A stretch of 64,000 nucleotides of DNA, from NCBI GenBank assembly GCA_034509425.1, contig JAVTVJ010000012.1, forward strand, positions 8,219,001-8,283,000. The letters are read 5' to 3'. Below, piece by piece: positions 51,275 to 64,000 of this stretch (the first letter of the stretch is position 1; the number at the start of each line of letters is the position of its first letter). The notes under the pieces were generated by a model. It did not search any database. It was not told the origin of the DNA and saw only the letters and a list, made by a program, of their open reading frames with translations. Made by a program: the position numbers and the translations under genes. The DNA is from Eopsaltria australis. Lineage: Eukaryota; Chordata; Aves; Passeriformes; Petroicidae.

Positions 51275-52800
51275 GGGGTTTTTTGTATGTGTTACCAACT
51301 GGTGCTTCCACTCACTGGAATACAGAAAGAGAAGCTAGATATATTAAAGAAGAGCTTTAACTATAAGCTTGGAGAAGAGGGTGTTGGGGATGACACCTTT
51401 CCCTACTTTTTCTTCCTTCTTCCCTGTTCTCCTTCACCTAAGCTGTCAGTTCATACAAAAGCTTCACTAAGGTTAGTAGTGCCCACAGTTTTCTGATGCT
51501 TTCTACTGGTGGCTGGGGAAGATTGTGTCATGCTACTGTCCTAACCATGTGACTGATTTAGTCTGTCAGTCACATACTGATAAACATCAAGTACATTTGA
51601 TGTGCGAATGCTCAGTAGATCACAGATGATCAGATTGCTATGTGCAGCTGTATAACACCTAAACCATTCTGTGATGACTGTATCTTTCCTGCCAACTTTC
51701 TCCTATGACCCAAAGCTCTGGAGTCCCAGTGGAGGAACAGCCATGAAGCCACTAGTTCCAAGGAGGGAATGAACCAAGGCATCTTTAGTTGTGCTAGATT
51801 AGAACACTGTTGCATTGTTAGAACCTGCATGTGCTTGTATGTATTCTTTGAAATGTACAGAAACAATTTAAGAATCTACAGGAGTATTTTTTTGTATTAC
51901 AACTGAAAAATTAATAATGACATAGTACTGATTTTATTATTTGTGTAGACTGTATTGTACTTTACAGCTAAATAAAGCAGTATTGATCCATTTTATCTAT
52001 TTAGGTAATCTGAAATACTCAGGCTCAAATGGTAATTTTCATTACAGGAGTGAAAAGTAAATGAGAAGGTTTGCATGAGTTTGGAGATCATCCTAAAGCA
52101 ACTGAAAAAACATCAAATGTCAGGCATGTTCTTTACTGTGTCCTGTGCAAATGCACATTCATTCCTTTTAAGATTTTAAGACATATTTTCTTGGAATCTT
52201 CTCACTATGACAGTTTTTGTGACGCTCTAATAAAAATATCAGACAATATTCCAGCAGTATCAATACACTTTTTATATTAAAGAGGAACGTTGTTGATGGA
52301 GGGGGAAGTAGTTTATTGCTGATTCTAAACTCAAGAAGATACATTTATCCTTGTTCACTAAGTAGCATTTACTAGTGAATGTTTGTCTACAAAAGTTAAA
52401 TAATTCTTTACAATGGAACTGCGTGTATATTGCTACTTCACCTTAACTACACTGTCCTTCAGGGCTTCCCCTGCCACTTTGAAACCCATTGAGACAAAGC
52501 TTTATCTGACCACTTACTGTAAAGTGAAATTACTTTCTGACTGCAGAAGGAGTGATTGTGTAGTTCAATGTTTGCCTTCTCTTTATTTTACAATATATAC
52601 GTGAGATGACAAGTGAAATAATTGGTTTCATCTTTTTTTTCAGAGCTTCCTATAATTATTTAATACTAGTTTAATATTAGTGTCTAGACATGGTCCAGAT
52701 TATTATATTTAATTAAAAATATTAATATATAACAGAGCAGCAGTGTTACTAGTTATTACTTGGAGACTAGAAAAAATCTAAATGAATACTTTTTTAATTA

Positions 52801-52860
52801 CAAAATCACATAATTACTAGAGTTGGAAGGGACCTCTGGAAATCTAGTCAATGCCCCATT
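52801..52860 (-). mobile_element. CR1 LINE 3' tail fragment, antisense
   Basis: The segment aaaatcacataattac, agagttggaagggacctctg and gaaatctagtcaatgcccc corresponds to the reverse complement of the CR1 3' end. It is short and diverged, without coding capacity. Confidence 0.75.
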
Positions 52861-53366
52861 TTTGATGATTTAATTGTACTGCTTTATTTTTACTCTCTCT
52901 CTCTTCAATTATTTCTGATAACCACTACTGGTTCTCTCTTAGCTTATTATACTGTTCTCCTTTTTTTTTTTATTCCTTATTGCACATTTGCAAAACTTCA
53001 GCAACTTTCCTGTTGTATAGAAAAGCAAGAACATTTAAATGCAATAAAATGATAATTAGCTTTTCCTCATGTCTTTTTAATGAATGATTAAATATGAATG
53101 CATCATCAATTTTATGCATTTCTCCACCTATATTGATGCTAAAAATAATATAGAGCTTGTAGGAATTTTGAGAAAAAATAACTTTTGAAAATACTGGTTT
53201 TTGAATAGGGTATGTCTCTAATTTAAAGAGGGAAGTATTCAAAATTTCTTAGATTTCATGTAGTATGTTTCTATATACTTCAGCAATATTTTTCTCTATC
53301 GTCAGGCCATAATCACTTCATCAGGACATAATCACTTTCCCAGGCTAAAGGCTTTTTTGTTGTGCA

Positions 53367-53431
53367 GTTTGTTTGTTTGTTTGTTTTAGTTGGTAAGTTT
53401 TTTGTTTAGTTTTTGTTTGTTTGTTTGTTTT
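53367..53431. repeat. (GTTT)n microsatellite, two runs
   Basis: Two GTTT runs, about 53367-53387 and 53399-53431, are separated by agttggtaag. They lie about 0.8 kb upstream of the first DICER1 coding exon. Confidence 0.85.
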
Positions 53432-54239
53432 AAACTTGATCATTCCTGACAAATAGCATATGTTTTTAACACACCCTCCCACCCTCATCACCCCAGTGAT
53501 GAGGACTTCATAACTACAGCAGTAAAGTGTTCCCTAGTGCATAATTGTCATGAAGTTCTGAATGCTGTTTGTTTATGAATTACAGTGCCTTTAAGGAAAT
53601 TGGTGGTTAGCTTGATAAGGATCCTATTCTCTATTAGTCCTTACTAGAGTCATCAGCAATTTTCTATAATGCTTCTGCCAGTTCTTAAACAGATAGTCTT
53701 ATCAGAATCTAATGATTTGAAAATACTGAAGTTCTTGTGTAGTTCCTGTTCTTTTCCTAGACATTAGAAAAAAATTCCTCTTTGCATGTATTTAAAGCTT
53801 TAATTGGTCAAAGGCCTTTTTGGTTGGAAAGAAAAATGGAAAATCTGATACTTGTGCCTGTGCTGTAAAATCCAGTGTTTTTCTTTCCTGAAGTAAAGCT
53901 AAGACAAGTTTACTTTTAAAAGTTTAAATTTAAAATTAAATTCTGTCAGACCATAAATGGAACTTCATATTAAAATGTATGTGTATAAATCCTAATGCCT
54001 AGAATGAGCATTGTCTTGTAAAGTCCAACTTCTTTTGAATTTCTGTGGTGCTTTGATAAGTACACATCTTCAAGTGGAGAAGTGCCTGTAAATTTTAAAT
54101 TAACATTTTCTGCTGAAAATAGTGTGAGAAGAAACAGTTCTGTAAGTAAAATCAAATAATGTCCTATTCTTAATAAAAATTTTCTCTTCTTGCTTGAGAT
54201 TGATAGTATATCTAATACTGTTTCATTTTCTTTTCATAG

Positions 54240-54288
54240 TAGGCTGTGCTGGAACAAAAATGCAATGAAAGAAACACTGGATGAATGA
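54240..54288 (+). promoter_or_regulatory. DICER1: DICER1 5' leader with clustered uORFs
   Basis: The leader part of this exon begins after a tandem acceptor (atag|tag|g, so 54240 or 54243). It holds upstream AUGs at 54260 (two codons then stop), 54265 (MKETLDE, stop at 54286-54288, flush against the main AUG), 54281 (three codons, stop overlapping the main AUG) and 54285 (out of frame, 39 codons, ending at 54404). This layout suggests translational control of Dicer by reinitiation or leaky scanning; the effect is inferred, not shown. Confidence 0.75.

Positions 54289-64000
<9,712 letters not shown>

Larger units (their letters stand above)
27987..54239 (+). other. DICER1: DICER1 intron 1 (about 26 kb)
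   Basis: No coding exon was recognised between the CpG island and the exon carrying the start codon. The stretch is AT-rich with many short T- and GTTT-rich tracts on the + strand. It holds an LTR-like end at 30.6-30.9 kb, a CpG-dense patch at 44.3-44.6 kb, and CR1 tails at 51.2 and 52.8 kb. Open frames are at most about 118 codons and show no domains. Extra noncoding DICER1 leader exons could be hidden here, but sequence alone does not reveal them. Confidence 0.6.

Overview
This is vertebrate nuclear DNA, almost certainly from a bird. The protein-coding signal comes as short exons joined by GT-AG introns. Diverged CR1 LINE tails and a candidate endogenous-retrovirus LTR end are present. The neighbourhood is the conserved CLMN-DICER1 pair, which in human lies on chromosome 14q32 in the same head-to-tail order. 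No bacterial, phage, CRISPR or operon-like content is visible.

Region 1 (1-15.6 kb, + strand) is the 3' part of CLMN (calmin). Ten coding exons run from inside the first calponin-homology domain, through the second, across a large exon coding an acidic disordered region (8989-10305), to a C-terminal membrane anchor with a stop at 15597. The start codon and first CH-domain exons lie upstream of the window. Region 2 (15.6-27.3 kb) begins with CLMN 3'UTR, which may extend to a poly(A) signal near 21.2 kb. It continues as intergenic DNA with one antisense CR1 fragment and no convincing gene.

Region 3 (27.36-28.35 kb) is a strong CpG island with CCAAT boxes, GC boxes, an E-box and a YY1-type motif. 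It is the likely DICER1 promoter and noncoding first exon, with a candidate splice donor at 27987. Region 4 (28-54.2 kb) is the very long DICER1 intron 1. It holds the LTR-like end, CR1 tails, GT-rich microsatellites and an isolated CpG-dense patch at 44.3-44.6 kb. Region 5 (54.24-61.92 kb) contains the first seven coding exons of DICER1, residues 1 to about 458. They cover the N-terminal DExD/H helicase lobe (GSGKT, DECH, GLTAS), the helicase insertion domain, an acidic linker and the start of the second helicase lobe. The rest of the gene (PAZ, RNase III, dsRBD) lies beyond the window; 61.9-64 kb is intron.

The two genes are not known to share a pathway. CLMN encodes an actin-binding, tail-anchored protein; DICER1 encodes the RNase III enzyme that makes miRNAs and siRNAs. 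The most interesting points are regulatory or isoform-level: a chain of uORFs ending flush against a weak DICER1 start codon with a stronger in-frame AUG ten codons on; an in-frame read-through of the CLMN big exon that codes a second membrane-anchor-like tail; a tandem duplication in the same CLMN intron; and the CpG-dense patch deep inside DICER1 intron 1. I did not find a wholly new system here.
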